This document shows, piece by piece, positions 1 to 7,360 of a stretch of 23,266 bases of DNA. A program made the position numbers and the translations under genes. Position 1 is the first letter of the stretch. Each line of letters opens with the position of its first letter. Origin of the DNA: UBA5266 sp002411545 (GTDB taxonomy: Bacteria; Bacteroidota; Bacteroidia; Bacteroidales; WCHB1-69). Below the pieces are notes generated by a model. That model saw nothing but the letters and a program-made list of their open reading frames with translations, was not told the DNA's origin and made no database searches. The DNA lies in NCBI GenBank assembly GCA_028693085.1, contig JAQUWC010000025.1, positions 1 through 23,266 of the forward strand, given 5' to 3'.

Positions 1-76
1 TTATACCTCCACCACCCAGGCGGCACTCTGCCTCTACTAAAATTCTACAGAAAATAAATAGTAAAAAAACAAACAT
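1..76 (-). CDS. Possible 5' end of a secreted protein gene, cut by the window edge
   Basis: An ATG at 76 to 74 opens a minus-strand frame that stays open for 25 codons to the left edge. It would encode a strongly hydrophobic N-terminus (MFVFLLFIFCRIL) followed by VEAECRLGGGGI. This looks like a signal peptide followed by a glycine-rich stretch. Support is positional as well: the sequence directly upstream of this ATG matches the sequence just upstream of the leucine-rich-repeat gene at 4735. The frame is too short to assign a family, and a chance open frame cannot be excluded. Confidence 0.3.
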   Translation of the reverse strand, partial: MFVFLLFIFCRILVEAECRLGGGGI

Positions 77-112
77 GATGTATAGCTTTTATGCATAGAT
101 TTAATAAATAGT
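75..112 (-). repeat. Leader element, copy A (second copy at 4755..4792)
   Basis: This 38-base stretch aligns with 4755..4792 in the same orientation, with about 33 matching positions once one single-base gap per copy is allowed. On the plus strand both begin ATGATGTATAG and end AATAAATAGT. Copy A directly abuts or overlaps the candidate start codon at 76. Copy B lies 19 bases upstream of the start of the secreted leucine-rich-repeat protein. The placement suggests a shared promoter or 5' leader element, but no canonical -7 box is evident inside it. Confidence 0.45.
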
Positions 113-580
113 AATTTTTCAAAGAACCGAACATTAAATGAACTGCTGCAAAAATACATTATTTTTCATTCATAAAACGAAAATATCTATTTTTTTTAAA
201 TATTTTTTTGTCTTTGTATCGGATAGGATATGAAAGCATTACAAAGATAATATTTTTCAAATCCATGCGTTGCCCCTCTCAAGAGGATTTATTTTGCCGA
301 ATTTTTGGCATCAAATGAAGGCGAAAGATGACACAAAACATCCTCGACGGGTTTCGATTTCTTCCATAAAATTCGAAAAAAAAATCGTAATTCGTAATTG
401 TTAATTCGTAATTGTTCTGTCTCGCGACTTTCCTTGTAATATGTATCTATATATGTATTACTTATACATCTCTTCATTGTTTTAATAAAATAATCCGGTG
501 TATATTCTATCCGTTCTGTTTTTTTATATAATTTAGCGACACTAAAAAATTACATTTTCAATGTATAAAAACATACGATA
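113..580. other. AT-rich intergenic region with small repeats and hairpins
   Basis: No convincing gene is present. The only open frame of note (289..477, minus) is 62 codons and is partly a translation of the repeats at 389..416. A minus-strand match to the Bacteroidota -7 box, TATCTTTG, lies at 249 to 242 and could serve a gene leaving the window to the left, with a leader of about 160 bases; no good -33 box accompanies it. Two weak inverted repeats occur: CCTCT/AGAGG at 275..286 and TGCC/GGCA at 295..310. The segment 266..365 is visibly less AT-rich than its surroundings. No clear promoter for the SPOR gene at 581 was found; TAATTTAG near 530 is one mismatch from the -7 consensus. Confidence 0.5.
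389..416. repeat. Two tandem 14-bp copies of AATTCGTAATTGTT, related to repeat at 17284..17310
   Basis: AATTCGTAATTGTT occurs twice, perfectly and head to tail (389..402 and 403..416), preceded by a partial copy. The reverse complement of this block recurs with the same 14-base period at 17284..17310, again between genes. It looks like a short dispersed intergenic repeat. Confidence 0.7.
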
Positions 581-994
581 ATGATTTTTAAATATAGCAT
601 ATTATTTACTTCAATTTTAATCATTTGTGGCATACAATCTGCAAAATCACAGGTGGAAGTTATTTCACAACAAGAAATAAAAACATTAAACGAACAATAT
701 ATTTCTTCCAATCGAAATATGGAAGGCAAACAAAAGGGATACCGCGTTCAGATATTTTTTGATTCAGGAAATAATTCACGGATTGAAGCCACCAAGATTC
801 GCAATGAATTTGCCTCTCGTTTCCCAAAAGTCAGCACTTACATTATCTTTAAAGAGCCCAACTTCAGGGTGAGAGTAGGTGATTTTCGAACCCGTACCGA
901 CGCCAGAGGTTTTCAACAATCGATATCGGCCCTTTATCCACAAAGTTTTGTTGTGAAAGATGAAATTTATTATCCCAAACACCAATACGAATAA
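581..994 (+). CDS. Secreted SPOR-domain protein
   Basis: This 137-residue protein begins with a signal peptide (about residues 1 to 23, hydrophobic core ILFTSILIICG, ending near SAKSQ). After a linker of about 30 residues comes one SPOR domain (about residues 52 to 130). It has the usual opening (KGYRVQIFFDSG), the alternating beta-alpha pattern and the F/Y-R-V-R-V-G-D-F core at RVRVGDFRTRTDA. SPOR domains bind peptidoglycan strands lacking stem peptides, often at the division site, so the protein probably acts in the periplasm on the wall. There is no catalytic domain. It is convergent with rsmG and stands alone on this strand. The ATG at 581 is the only start that includes the whole signal peptide. 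The family call is firm; the precise role is unknown. Confidence 0.88.
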   Translation: MIFKYSILFTSILIICGIQSAKSQVEVISQQEIKTLNEQYISSNRNMEGKQKGYRVQIFFDSGNNSRIEATKIRNEFASRFPKVSTYIIFKEPNFRVRVGDFRTRTDARGFQQSISALYPQSFVVKDEIYYPKHQYE

Positions 995-1077
995 AATAGC
1001 TCATTTTACCTTGCTTTTCTCACGCATTGCCTTTACATCCACCTATGTATTGGTTCATGCATCTTAATAAGGTTTAT

Positions 1078-1701
1078 CTATACGGGCATATAAACAATTT
1101 TCTTCTCTTTGAAATAACTTTCATTAAACCAAAGTTCTATTGGATAAATATATACTTTTTGCGGATATAAGGACGCAATTTCTTCGGCAATATCGCCCCC
1201 TTTTAAATAAATGAGCCCATTTTGTAAGGCATTCCTGGAATGCTTACCGACTTTATGATGTACCCATTGATAAAAAACCGGCAAAGTAGTAACGGCTCTA
1301 CTGAGTATAAAATCATACGAAGTCTTACTATCTTCTGCTCGCTGTTGAGCATAGCTAACATTCTGTAAATCTAACGCTTTAACTATTTCACGGACCACTT
1401 TTATTTTTTTTCCTACCGAGTCAACCAAATGAAAGGATACTTCAGGAAAAAAAATAGCCAAAGGAATACCGGGGAAACCTCCACCTGTACCCACATCTAA
1501 TATCCTAGTCCCTTTCTCAAAGGAAATCAATTTAGCTATACTGAGCGAATGCAACACATGATTGACACATAAATTATCAATGTCTTTACGAGATATTACA
1601 TTGATGCAAGCATTCCACTGCTTATAGAGCGGCCATAGTCTGCTTAAATTTTCAATTTGATGTTTACTGAGTTCGGGAAAATAAGTTATAATTTCATCCA
1701 T
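1078..1701 (-). CDS. rsmG: 16S rRNA (guanine-N7) methyltransferase RsmG (GidB)
   Basis: RsmG uses S-adenosylmethionine to methylate N7 of a guanine in the 530 loop of 16S rRNA (G527 in E. coli numbering) in the cytoplasm. The 207-residue protein has the family's usual length. Its glycine-rich SAM-binding motif LDVGTGGGFPG lies at residues 68 to 78, followed by the acidic residue of motif II (HLVD, residues 91 to 94). The family-typical YDFILSRAV segment is at 129 to 137. A -7 box (TACATTTG) about 17 bases upstream supports the ATG at 1701. The gene lies downstream of the S46 peptidase gene but is separated from it by a hairpin terminator, so it is probably a separate unit. Confidence 0.95.
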   Translation of the reverse strand: MDEIITYFPELSKHQIENLSRLWPLYKQWNACINVISRKDIDNLCVNHVLHSLSIAKLISFEKGTRILDVGTGGGFPGIPLAIFFPEVSFHLVDSVGKKIKVVREIVKALDLQNVSYAQQRAEDSKTSYDFILSRAVTTLPVFYQWVHHKVGKHSRNALQNGLIYLKGGDIAEEIASLYPQKVYIYPIELWFNESYFKEKKIVYMPV

Positions 1702-1717
1702 CGTATAAAAGAAAGTG

Positions 1718-1748
1718 CAAATGTATATAAAAAAGTAGAACGTCGAAA
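1718..1748 (-). promoter_or_regulatory. Promoter for rsmG (TTTC-N19-TACATTTG)
   Basis: On the minus strand TACATTTG (1725 to 1718) is an exact match to the Bacteroidota -7 consensus TAnnTTTG. TTTC (1748 to 1745) lies exactly 19 bases upstream and matches three of four bases of the -33 box. The expected transcription start is roughly 10 bases before the rsmG ATG. The -33 part falls inside the loop region of the upstream terminator hairpin. Confidence 0.6.
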
Positions 1749-1771
1749 TAACATTATCTCGACGTTCTACT
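1734..1771 (-). terminator. Intrinsic terminator of the S46 peptidase gene
   Basis: The arms 1734..1746 and 1759..1771 form a perfect 13-base-pair inverted repeat (AGTAGAACGTCGA and its complement) with a 12-base loop. On the minus strand the hairpin begins 16 bases after the peptidase stop codon and runs straight into a T tract (complement of 1728..1733). That is the layout of a rho-independent terminator. Confidence 0.8.
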
Positions 1772-1787
1772 ATTCTTAAAAAAACGT

Positions 1788-3950
1788 TTATCTAACAATA
1801 TTCATTTCTTTGATCAAGTTCATTGCACCTGCATATTTTTCAATAATAAACAAAGCATAACGAACATCCAAGTTAATGCATCGTTGTAAATTTTCCTCAA
1901 AATCAATATCTCCCGACATAGCTTCGCTGTTACCATCAAAAGCTAAGCCTATTAACTCTCCATTTGCATTGATAACAGGAGATCCTGAATTACCGCCTGT
2001 TATATCATTATTAGAGATAAAACAAACCGACATTTCTCCTTTTTTATTGGTATAAGGGCCAAAATCTTTGGCTTTATATAAATCTTTTAAGCGTTGAGGA
2101 ACGATAAATTCCGTACTATTAGGATCTTCTTTTTGCATAACGCCCTCAATAGTTGTATAGTAATTATAAAAGACAGCATCCCTAGGTTTATAGGAACCTA
2201 CGGTTCCATAGGTTAATCGCAGGGTTGAATTGGCATCGGGAGCCATTGCTTTGCCTTTATTTATCTCCAATATACCTTCGGTAAACAAACGATTGGCTGC
2301 ACCAATTTGTTTACTACTCTCACTCATTGATTTACTCAATTCTCTATATTTCATATAAATGCTATTTCCGGCAAGCATCGCTAAATCTTTTTTCAAGACC
2401 TTTACGTTAGGTTTTTCAAGAAAAGCCTTAAAAGTTTCTTCGGATGCAAATACAGATTTCTCAAGCATGGTTTGGGCGTATTTGTTAAAATCGCCTTTAT
2501 ATTTCTTATATACTTGAGCTATAAAATCAGGATAAAATTGGGGATCCATATTTTTATAGGTATAATCAAATAAAGCCGCTATTAATTTTTGCTCTGTTGC
2601 GGGATTAAAATCTTTATAAAAATCAGCAGCAACTTCTTTTAACTTTTTGGTTAATCCATCAATTTTACTTTGATCATCCGATTCCAAGGCTGCAATCAAT
2701 CCCGAACATTGTACGGCAAAATAAGGCAATTCAGGTCCGCTTAGCATTCCTTCGAGTATATACATACGCGCTATGGCATAGGGTTTACGTTCTGCATAGG
2801 CTTTTTCTAATACGGAAAGCACTTCTTTATAATTTTCATCTTTGCTCTCAGCCCATTGAGCATATTTCTTTTCAATTTCGCGTTTAATATCCATGGTATT
2901 TAACGCTTTCAAGGCTTTGTTTTGTTCGTTGGAATATTTCCAATAATTGGAACAACTGGCATATTTCGAAGCATATTTAATTCTTATGGCTTGATCGGAA
3001 GCCATTTCTTTACGCAATACATTAATCTTCACATCCCTGATTTCATAACGCAATTTATTGGTAACATCCATGGTTTCTTGTAATCCATACGAACTTATGT
3101 ATCGATTGGTTGTACCGGGAAATCCCATAATCATGGCAAAGTCACCATCTTGTATACCTTTAGCACTGACGGGTAAATAATGTTTTGGTTTCAAGGGAAC
3201 ATTTTCTTTGGCATAAGGAGCCGGCGAACCATCGGGAGCTGTATAAATACGAAACATCGAAAAATCAGCTGTATGACGAGGCCACATCCAGTTATCTGTA
3301 TCACCACCGAATTTTCCCATAGAGGATGGCGGAGCCCCTACTAAACGAACATCTTCATAGATAATGTATACAAATAAAAAGAATTGATTATTATTGAATA
3401 CATCTGTTACATATGCATGGTATTTAGTATCTTTGATTGCTTCGTCCGATATTTTTTTGGAAATCTTTTCAATAGCTTCATTTCTTTTCTCTTCCGTCAT
3501 ATCGCCATGTATAGTTGACATAACACGTTCCGTAACATCTTCCATGCTAACTAAAATAGAAGCCGTTATTCCTTCATTGGGCAATTCTTGATCTTTGGAA
3601 TAAGCCCAAAAACCATCGGCTAAATAATCATGTTCGACACTAGAATGCGATTGTATCATACCATAACCGCAATGATGATTGGTAAAAAACAATCCTTCGG
3701 GGGAAACAATTTCTCCGGTACAAAAGTGCCAAAACGGACGACCTGCATTTCCTAAGCCAATAACAGCATCTTTTAAACTCGAATGATTGACATCATAAAT
3801 CTGTTCTGCACTTAATTTTAATCCTTTTTTTTGCATTTCGCTTATGTTTTGATCTTTTAATAACATAAGCAACCACATCCCCTCATCTGCTCGCACCATC
3901 GATAGTTGTAACATCAAAACGGCACTAAGTAAAAATGATAACTTTCTCAT
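1788..3950 (-). CDS. S46-family dipeptidyl-peptidase, DPP7 type
   Basis: This secreted or periplasmic serine exopeptidase removes dipeptides from the N-termini of peptides. The 720-residue protein starts with a signal peptide (LSFLLSAVLMLQLSMVRA) followed by the family-typical DEGMWLL. The chymotrypsin-like triad is visible: His in TNHHC (about 92 or 93), Asp in GGDTDNW (217 or 219) and Ser655 in GGNSGSP. Residue 673, in AFDGNSEA, is glycine. In Porphyromonas DPP11 the equivalent residue is an arginine that selects Asp/Glu, whereas DPP7 has glycine, so a preference for hydrophobic P1 residues is expected. The frame extends 22 codons further to 4016, but a -7 box at 4002 to 3995 lies inside that extension, so ATG 3950 is the likely start. 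A strong terminator follows the gene. Confidence 0.93.
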   Translation of the reverse strand: MRKLSFLLSAVLMLQLSMVRADEGMWLLMLLKDQNISEMQKKGLKLSAEQIYDVNHSSLKDAVIGLGNAGRPFWHFCTGEIVSPEGLFFTNHHCGYGMIQSHSSVEHDYLADGFWAYSKDQELPNEGITASILVSMEDVTERVMSTIHGDMTEEKRNEAIEKISKKISDEAIKDTKYHAYVTDVFNNNQFFLFVYIIYEDVRLVGAPPSSMGKFGGDTDNWMWPRHTADFSMFRIYTAPDGSPAPYAKENVPLKPKHYLPVSAKGIQDGDFAMIMGFPGTTNRYISSYGLQETMDVTNKLRYEIRDVKINVLRKEMASDQAIRIKYASKYASCSNYWKYSNEQNKALKALNTMDIKREIEKKYAQWAESKDENYKEVLSVLEKAYAERKPYAIARMYILEGMLSGPELPYFAVQCSGLIAALESDDQSKIDGLTKKLKEVAADFYKDFNPATEQKLIAALFDYTYKNMDPQFYPDFIAQVYKKYKGDFNKYAQTMLEKSVFASEETFKAFLEKPNVKVLKKDLAMLAGNSIYMKYRELSKSMSESSKQIGAANRLFTEGILEINKGKAMAPDANSTLRLTYGTVGSYKPRDAVFYNYYTTIEGVMQKEDPNSTEFIVPQRLKDLYKAKDFGPYTNKKGEMSVCFISNNDITGGNSGSPVINANGELIGLAFDGNSEAMSGDIDFEENLQRCINLDVRYALFIIEKYAGAMNLIKEMNIVR

Positions 3951-3963
3951 TGTAATTATTTTG

Positions 3964-3977
3964 ATTAATATATTAAT
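3964..3977. repeat. 14-bp perfect palindrome in the S46 peptidase leader
   Basis: ATTAATATATTAAT is fully self-complementary and sits between the predicted -7 box and the ATG of the peptidase gene. It could be a regulator site, but such palindromes also arise by chance in sequence this AT-rich. Confidence 0.35.
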
Positions 3978-3994
3978 AGTATACTTTAAGTTTG

Positions 3995-4002
3995 CAAATA
4001 TA
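3995..4002 (-). promoter_or_regulatory. -7 promoter box for the S46 peptidase gene
   Basis: On the minus strand TATATTTG (4002 to 3995) matches TAnnTTTG exactly. The -33 position 19 bases upstream reads TTTT, three of four. Transcription from here would exclude the longer in-frame start at 4016 and leave a leader of about 40 bases. Confidence 0.55.
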
Positions 4003-4135
4003 TTATTTTTTCTCATACGATAAAAATAAATCTATTTGCTTCATATTTCAGACATTGAAGGGAAATTAACCAAAATGTTTAGTCGTGATATATAAAAAAA
4101 GATTTGATTATGTAAACATACGAAATTCTTGTATT

Positions 4136-4735
4136 TTATTCACAATTACAAGATTCCGAAAAATAAAAGGTAGTATGAGGCAAAAGAAGCTGAAGGTCTT
4201 GTTTACGTAAATCATTCATATAAATGACTCTCATATCCACAATCCGCAAATTATCTTTTAATGCGTTTATTTCAAGAGGAAAAGTTATAATAGAATTACT
4301 CCAAAGATCCAAATACTCCAACTTTTTGAGGAATTTAAAATCAGGGGGAATTTCAATTAAATAATTCTGACTGAGCGTAAGATGTGTCAAATTCACTAAA
4401 TTACCTATTTCAGGCGGAATACTGGTTAAATGATTTTTTGATACATCTAAAATCACTAAATTCGTGAGTTGAAATACCTCTAAAGGAATTTCTTTCAAGC
4501 GCATACGATTGAGGTGTAGCTCTTGCAAATTTCTGAATTTCGACAACTCTGTCCCTAAATTTTCAATTTTTTTCCATTTCAACGATAATCTTAACACACT
4601 ATCGGGATGAACATTATTAGCATGAGCAAGTGATTTATAAATCATTGCATTCGCTAATGTTGCCGAATCTAACAATTGTGCTCTTGCAAATCCTGAAAGG
4701 ATCAAACAGATTGAAAACACAAATGCCTTTTTCAT
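4136..4735 (-). CDS. Secreted leucine-rich-repeat protein
   Basis: The 199-residue protein begins with a clear signal peptide (KKAFVFSICLILSGFARAQ, cleavage near residue 19 or 20). About four or five leucine-rich repeats of roughly 23 residues follow between residues 60 and 165. They have the pattern LxxLxLxxNxLxxIPxxIxxL, as in NLVILDVSKNHLTSIPPEIG. The end is capped by a short Cys-containing tail (ESCNCE). Repeats of this kind form a curved binding surface, so a protein-binding role outside the inner membrane is likely, but the partner cannot be inferred. There is no C-terminal sorting domain. The gene is divergent from the murL-like gene and carries the shared leader element 19 bases upstream of its start. 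ATG 4735 is chosen because it begins the signal peptide. Confidence 0.85.
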   Translation of the reverse strand: MKKAFVFSICLILSGFARAQLLDSATLANAMIYKSLAHANNVHPDSVLRLSLKWKKIENLGTELSKFRNLQELHLNRMRLKEIPLEVFQLTNLVILDVSKNHLTSIPPEIGNLVNLTHLTLSQNYLIEIPPDFKFLKKLEYLDLWSNSIITFPLEINALKDNLRIVDMRVIYMNDLRKQDLQLLLPHTTFYFSESCNCE

Positions 4736-4754
4736 TTTTGTATGAATTTAATTA

Positions 4755-4792
4755 ATGATGTATAGTTTTAACGATGGATTTCAATAAATAGT
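4755..4792 (-). repeat. Leader element, copy B (first copy at 75..112)
   Basis: It matches 75..112 in the same orientation at about 33 positions. It lies in the divergent region between the leucine-rich-repeat gene and the murL-like gene, ending 19 bases upstream of the former's ATG. See copy A for the shared ends and interpretation. Confidence 0.45.
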
Positions 4793-4836
4793 CTATATAT
4801 AGCCACTTTATTCAAAATTTCTACACTATTTTTTCA

Positions 4837-4844
4837 TACATTTG
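4837..4844 (+). promoter_or_regulatory. -7 promoter box for the murL-like gene
   Basis: TACATTTG matches TAnnTTTG exactly; no good TTTG is seen at the -33 position. Transcription would begin near 4850, leaving a leader of only about 10 bases before ATG 4860. The alternative TTG start at 4842 overlaps this box and is therefore unlikely. Confidence 0.55.
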
Positions 4845-4859
4845 CAAACAAAAAAAACA

Positions 4860-6227
4860 ATGCCTTTACTTGCTGATTCAGACGTTTTTTATGCTTTGAG
4901 GAAACAACATCCGGTTTTCACCTACCATGCTTTTGATTATAAAATCGAGCACAATCATTTAATGCTCACTTTCGATTTCAGTATCGGCAAAGGTATTCAT
5001 TTCAGGCCGAAAACGCAAATTCCTTTTCATAACGGCTATACCCAATTTTACAAAACCACTTCCATCCAGTCCTTAGAAAACATTATTTTTCATATCGGCA
5101 TGATTGAACTCATCAGTTATTGGAAATGCTGTTGTTCTCCAAAAATCATCATCGAAGCCGGGTATGTAGATGCCGAGGCCATCGCTTGGTGGAAAAAAAT
5201 ATATTATCATGGCTTGGGCGAATTTTTTTATTGCAACCACATTCAAACGGACTTCGATCACTTTGTGGAAATTACCGCTCATCCAACAAAGCAATTTCAT
5301 CGACAAACGTTTACACTAAACGACGAAACCATCGTTCCGGTGGGAGGAGGCAAAGATTCACCCGTAACGCTCGAATTACTGAAAAAACAACACAGTATTC
5401 CTATGATTATCAATCCAAGGCAAGCCACCTTAGCATGTGTTCAGATGGCCGGATATGAGAATAACTTCCTCCAAATCAATCGAACTATTGATTCTACCCT
5501 ATTAGATTTAAATGCCAAAGGATATTTAAACGGACACACTCCTTTTTCGGCCATGTTAGCATTCTATAGTGTATTATTAGCCGTATTGTCACAAAAAAAA
5601 CACATCGCCCTATCGAATGAATCCAGTGCCAATGAAGCCACCGTCAAAAATATGGATGTAAACCATCAATATTCCAAATCCTATGAATTTGAATCGGATT
5701 TCAGAAACTATATTTCAAAATACGTAAACACGGATATTAATTATTACAGTTTTTTACGACCTTTGAGTGAATTACAAATTGCCTATTTATTTGCTCAACT
5801 CCCTTCCTATTTTCCGGTATTTAAAAGTTGTAATGTAGGGAGCAAAACCGATATCTGGTGTGGCACTTGTTCCAAATGTTTGTTTACCTATATCATTCTT
5901 TCTCCATTTATCGAGATAGAAGCTATAACACAGATATTTGGCTCTAATTTATTGAATAATAAGACACTGATTCCCGTTTTAAAAGAGTTGATAGGCGAAT
6001 CGGAAGTGAAACCTTTTGAGTGTGTCGGTACACGGGAAGAAGTATGCATCGCTCTTTGCGAAGCATGTAAACGCAACCATCCACTTCCAACTCTTTTACA
6101 ATATTTTCAATCAACTCCCTTGTATGAACAATATAAAGACACTGATTTCAAAACAAGTTTAACTCGCTTTGAAAACAAACATTTTTTAACAGAAGATCTT
6201 TGGATGCTGTTAACAAGTAAATTTTAA
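4860..6227 (+). CDS. murL: MurL-type UDP-MurNAc-L-Ala-L-Glu epimerase
   Basis: MurL, described in Xanthomonas, epimerises the terminal L-glutamate of UDP-MurNAc-L-Ala-L-Glu in an ATP-dependent reaction. It thereby supplies D-glutamate to peptidoglycan without a glutamate racemase. The 455-residue protein has the family length. It carries a PP-loop-like nucleotide motif GGGKDS (residues 162 to 167), the conserved block SNESSANE (252 to 259) followed by VNHQYSKS, and FLRPLSELQIA (298 to 308). A cysteine cluster WCGTCSKC (Cys334, Cys337, Cys340) probably binds metal, and PFECVGTREE lies near 385 to 394. It precedes asd, another wall-precursor gene, but asd has its own promoter. No MurD2-like ligase, the usual partner, is in the window. 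Assignment rests on remembered family motifs; a related PP-loop enzyme is the alternative. Confidence 0.8.
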   Translation: MPLLADSDVFYALRKQHPVFTYHAFDYKIEHNHLMLTFDFSIGKGIHFRPKTQIPFHNGYTQFYKTTSIQSLENIIFHIGMIELISYWKCCCSPKIIIEAGYVDAEAIAWWKKIYYHGLGEFFYCNHIQTDFDHFVEITAHPTKQFHRQTFTLNDETIVPVGGGKDSPVTLELLKKQHSIPMIINPRQATLACVQMAGYENNFLQINRTIDSTLLDLNAKGYLNGHTPFSAMLAFYSVLLAVLSQKKHIALSNESSANEATVKNMDVNHQYSKSYEFESDFRNYISKYVNTDINYYSFLRPLSELQIAYLFAQLPSYFPVFKSCNVGSKTDIWCGTCSKCLFTYIILSPFIEIEAITQIFGSNLLNNKTLIPVLKELIGESEVKPFECVGTREEVCIALCEACKRNHPLPTLLQYFQSTPLYEQYKDTDFKTSLTRFENKHFLTEDLWMLLTSKF

Positions 6228-6263
6228 ATAATATCATCAAACACAAGCATATAAATCGCATAC

Positions 6264-6288
6264 TTTATCAAGTATATAATTTGATAAA
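6264..6288. promoter_or_regulatory. Inverted repeat upstream of the asd promoter
   Basis: TTTATCAA (6264..6271) and TTGATAAA (6281..6288) are perfect complements separated by 9 bases. The repeat lies between murL and asd and ends 15 bases before the asd -33 box. It may be a regulator binding site. It could also be a weak terminator for murL, but no T tract follows. Confidence 0.4.
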
Positions 6289-6303
6289 AATCTTTGATTT
6301 TTC

Positions 6304-6334
6304 TTTGACAATTAGTCTTAATTATATACTTTTG
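6304..6334 (+). promoter_or_regulatory. Promoter for asd (TTTG-N19-TACTTTTG)
   Basis: TTTG at 6304..6307 and TACTTTTG at 6327..6334, exactly 19 bases apart, match both boxes of the Bacteroidota housekeeping promoter perfectly. It is the clearest promoter in the window and places the start of transcription about 15 bases before ATG 6356. Confidence 0.85.
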
Positions 6335-6355
6335 CACAAAAAAAAATTAAAAGCG

Positions 6356-7360
6356 ATGAAAATAGCCGTTATAGGAGTTACCGGATTAGTAGGCAATGTA
6401 ATATTAAAAGTTTTAGAAGAACGTCACATTCCCATAAGCACCTTTTTAGCTGTAGCTTCTGAACGTTCGACAGGGAAAAGTATACAGTTCAATGGGAAAG
6501 AATACCATATTATTTCCATATCAGAGGCCATTGATGCACGTCCCGACATTGCCATTTTTTCTGCCGGAAGTAGCACTTCCAAACAATATGCCCCTTTGTT
6601 TGCTGAAAAGGGCACCTATGTAATTGACAATTCATCGGCATGGCGCATGTACGATCATATTCCTTTAATCGTACCCGAAATCAATATCGAACAATTGAAT
6701 GCAAGCGATCATATTATTGCAAACCCCAATTGTTCTACCATACAAATGCTCATGGCATTGTATCCTTTACATAAAGCTTTCGACATTAAGCGTATTGTCG
6801 TATCAACCTATCAATCGGTAACAGGCACCGGTATGATTGCACTGAACCAGTTACATTGCGAACGGAAAAACTTTGCTTGTCAAAAGGCATACCCCTATCC
6901 TATCGATTTAAATATCATACCACACGGAGGGACATTTGAGGATAATGCTTATACAAGCGAAGAAATGAAACTAGTCAATGAATCACGTAAAATACTATCT
7001 GACGATTCCTTACAAATCACGGCTACCGTTGTCAGGGTTCCGGTTAAAGGTGGTCATTCCTTATCGGTCAATGTTGAATTCGAAAAAGATTTTAGTTTAA
7101 GCCGTGTATATGAAGAATTAGAAAATATGCCGGGTATAAGCATTATCGATAATCCTTCTGAAAACAAATACCCTATGCCTTTATATGCAGAAGGAAAAGA
7201 TGAAGTGTTTGTAGGTCGTATACGTCGGGATTTTTCTCGAGAAGGGTGTATTAATTTATGGATAGTATCCGACAACCTACGCAAAGGGGCTGCCACTAAT
7301 GCCGTTCAGATAGCAGAACATATCATTGCACAAAATTGGATAAGCAAAACCGGCCAATAG
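6356..7360 (+). CDS. asd: Aspartate-semialdehyde dehydrogenase
   Basis: Asd reduces aspartyl phosphate to aspartate semialdehyde with NADPH, the branch point to lysine, diaminopimelate, threonine and methionine. The 334-residue protein starts with the nucleotide-binding loop GVTGLVG (residues 7 to 13). It shows the catalytic cysteine in NPNCST (Cys126), the substrate-binding segment YQSVTGTG (152 to 159) and the catalytic histidine in KGGHS (His234). The frame is open back to 6281, but a perfect promoter lies inside that extension, so ATG 6356 is the start. Its stop codon directly abuts the stop codon of the convergent rpoN gene with no base between. Diaminopimelate for the wall links it functionally to the neighbouring murL-like gene. 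Confidence 0.96.
   Translation: MKIAVIGVTGLVGNVILKVLEERHIPISTFLAVASERSTGKSIQFNGKEYHIISISEAIDARPDIAIFSAGSSTSKQYAPLFAEKGTYVIDNSSAWRMYDHIPLIVPEINIEQLNASDHIIANPNCSTIQMLMALYPLHKAFDIKRIVVSTYQSVTGTGMIALNQLHCERKNFACQKAYPYPIDLNIIPHGGTFEDNAYTSEEMKLVNESRKILSDDSLQITATVVRVPVKGGHSLSVNVEFEKDFSLSRVYEELENMPGISIIDNPSENKYPMPLYAEGKDEVFVGRIRRDFSREGCINLWIVSDNLRKGAATNAVQIAEHIIAQNWISKTGQ

Noticed and set aside
289..477. Minus-strand 62-codon frame in the left intergenic region
   Set aside because: Part of it is a translation of the AATTCGTAATTGTT repeats, there is no domain or signal peptide, and composition is not gene-like.
4842..4859. TTG start extending the murL-like gene by 6 codons
   Set aside because: It overlaps the predicted -7 box and adds no conserved sequence; ATG 4860 is better.
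5120..5458. 112-codon plus-strand frame inside murL
   Set aside because: It is an out-of-frame reading within a gene whose own frame carries all the family motifs.
5862..5880. TGGCAC resembling a sigma-54 -24 element
   Set aside because: It is inside the coding sequence for the cysteine cluster of the murL-like protein, and no proper -12 element follows at the required spacing.
6281..6355. ATG 75 bases upstream of the chosen asd start
   Set aside because: The perfect promoter 6304..6334 lies inside the extension, and the nucleotide-binding fold starts at ATG 6356.
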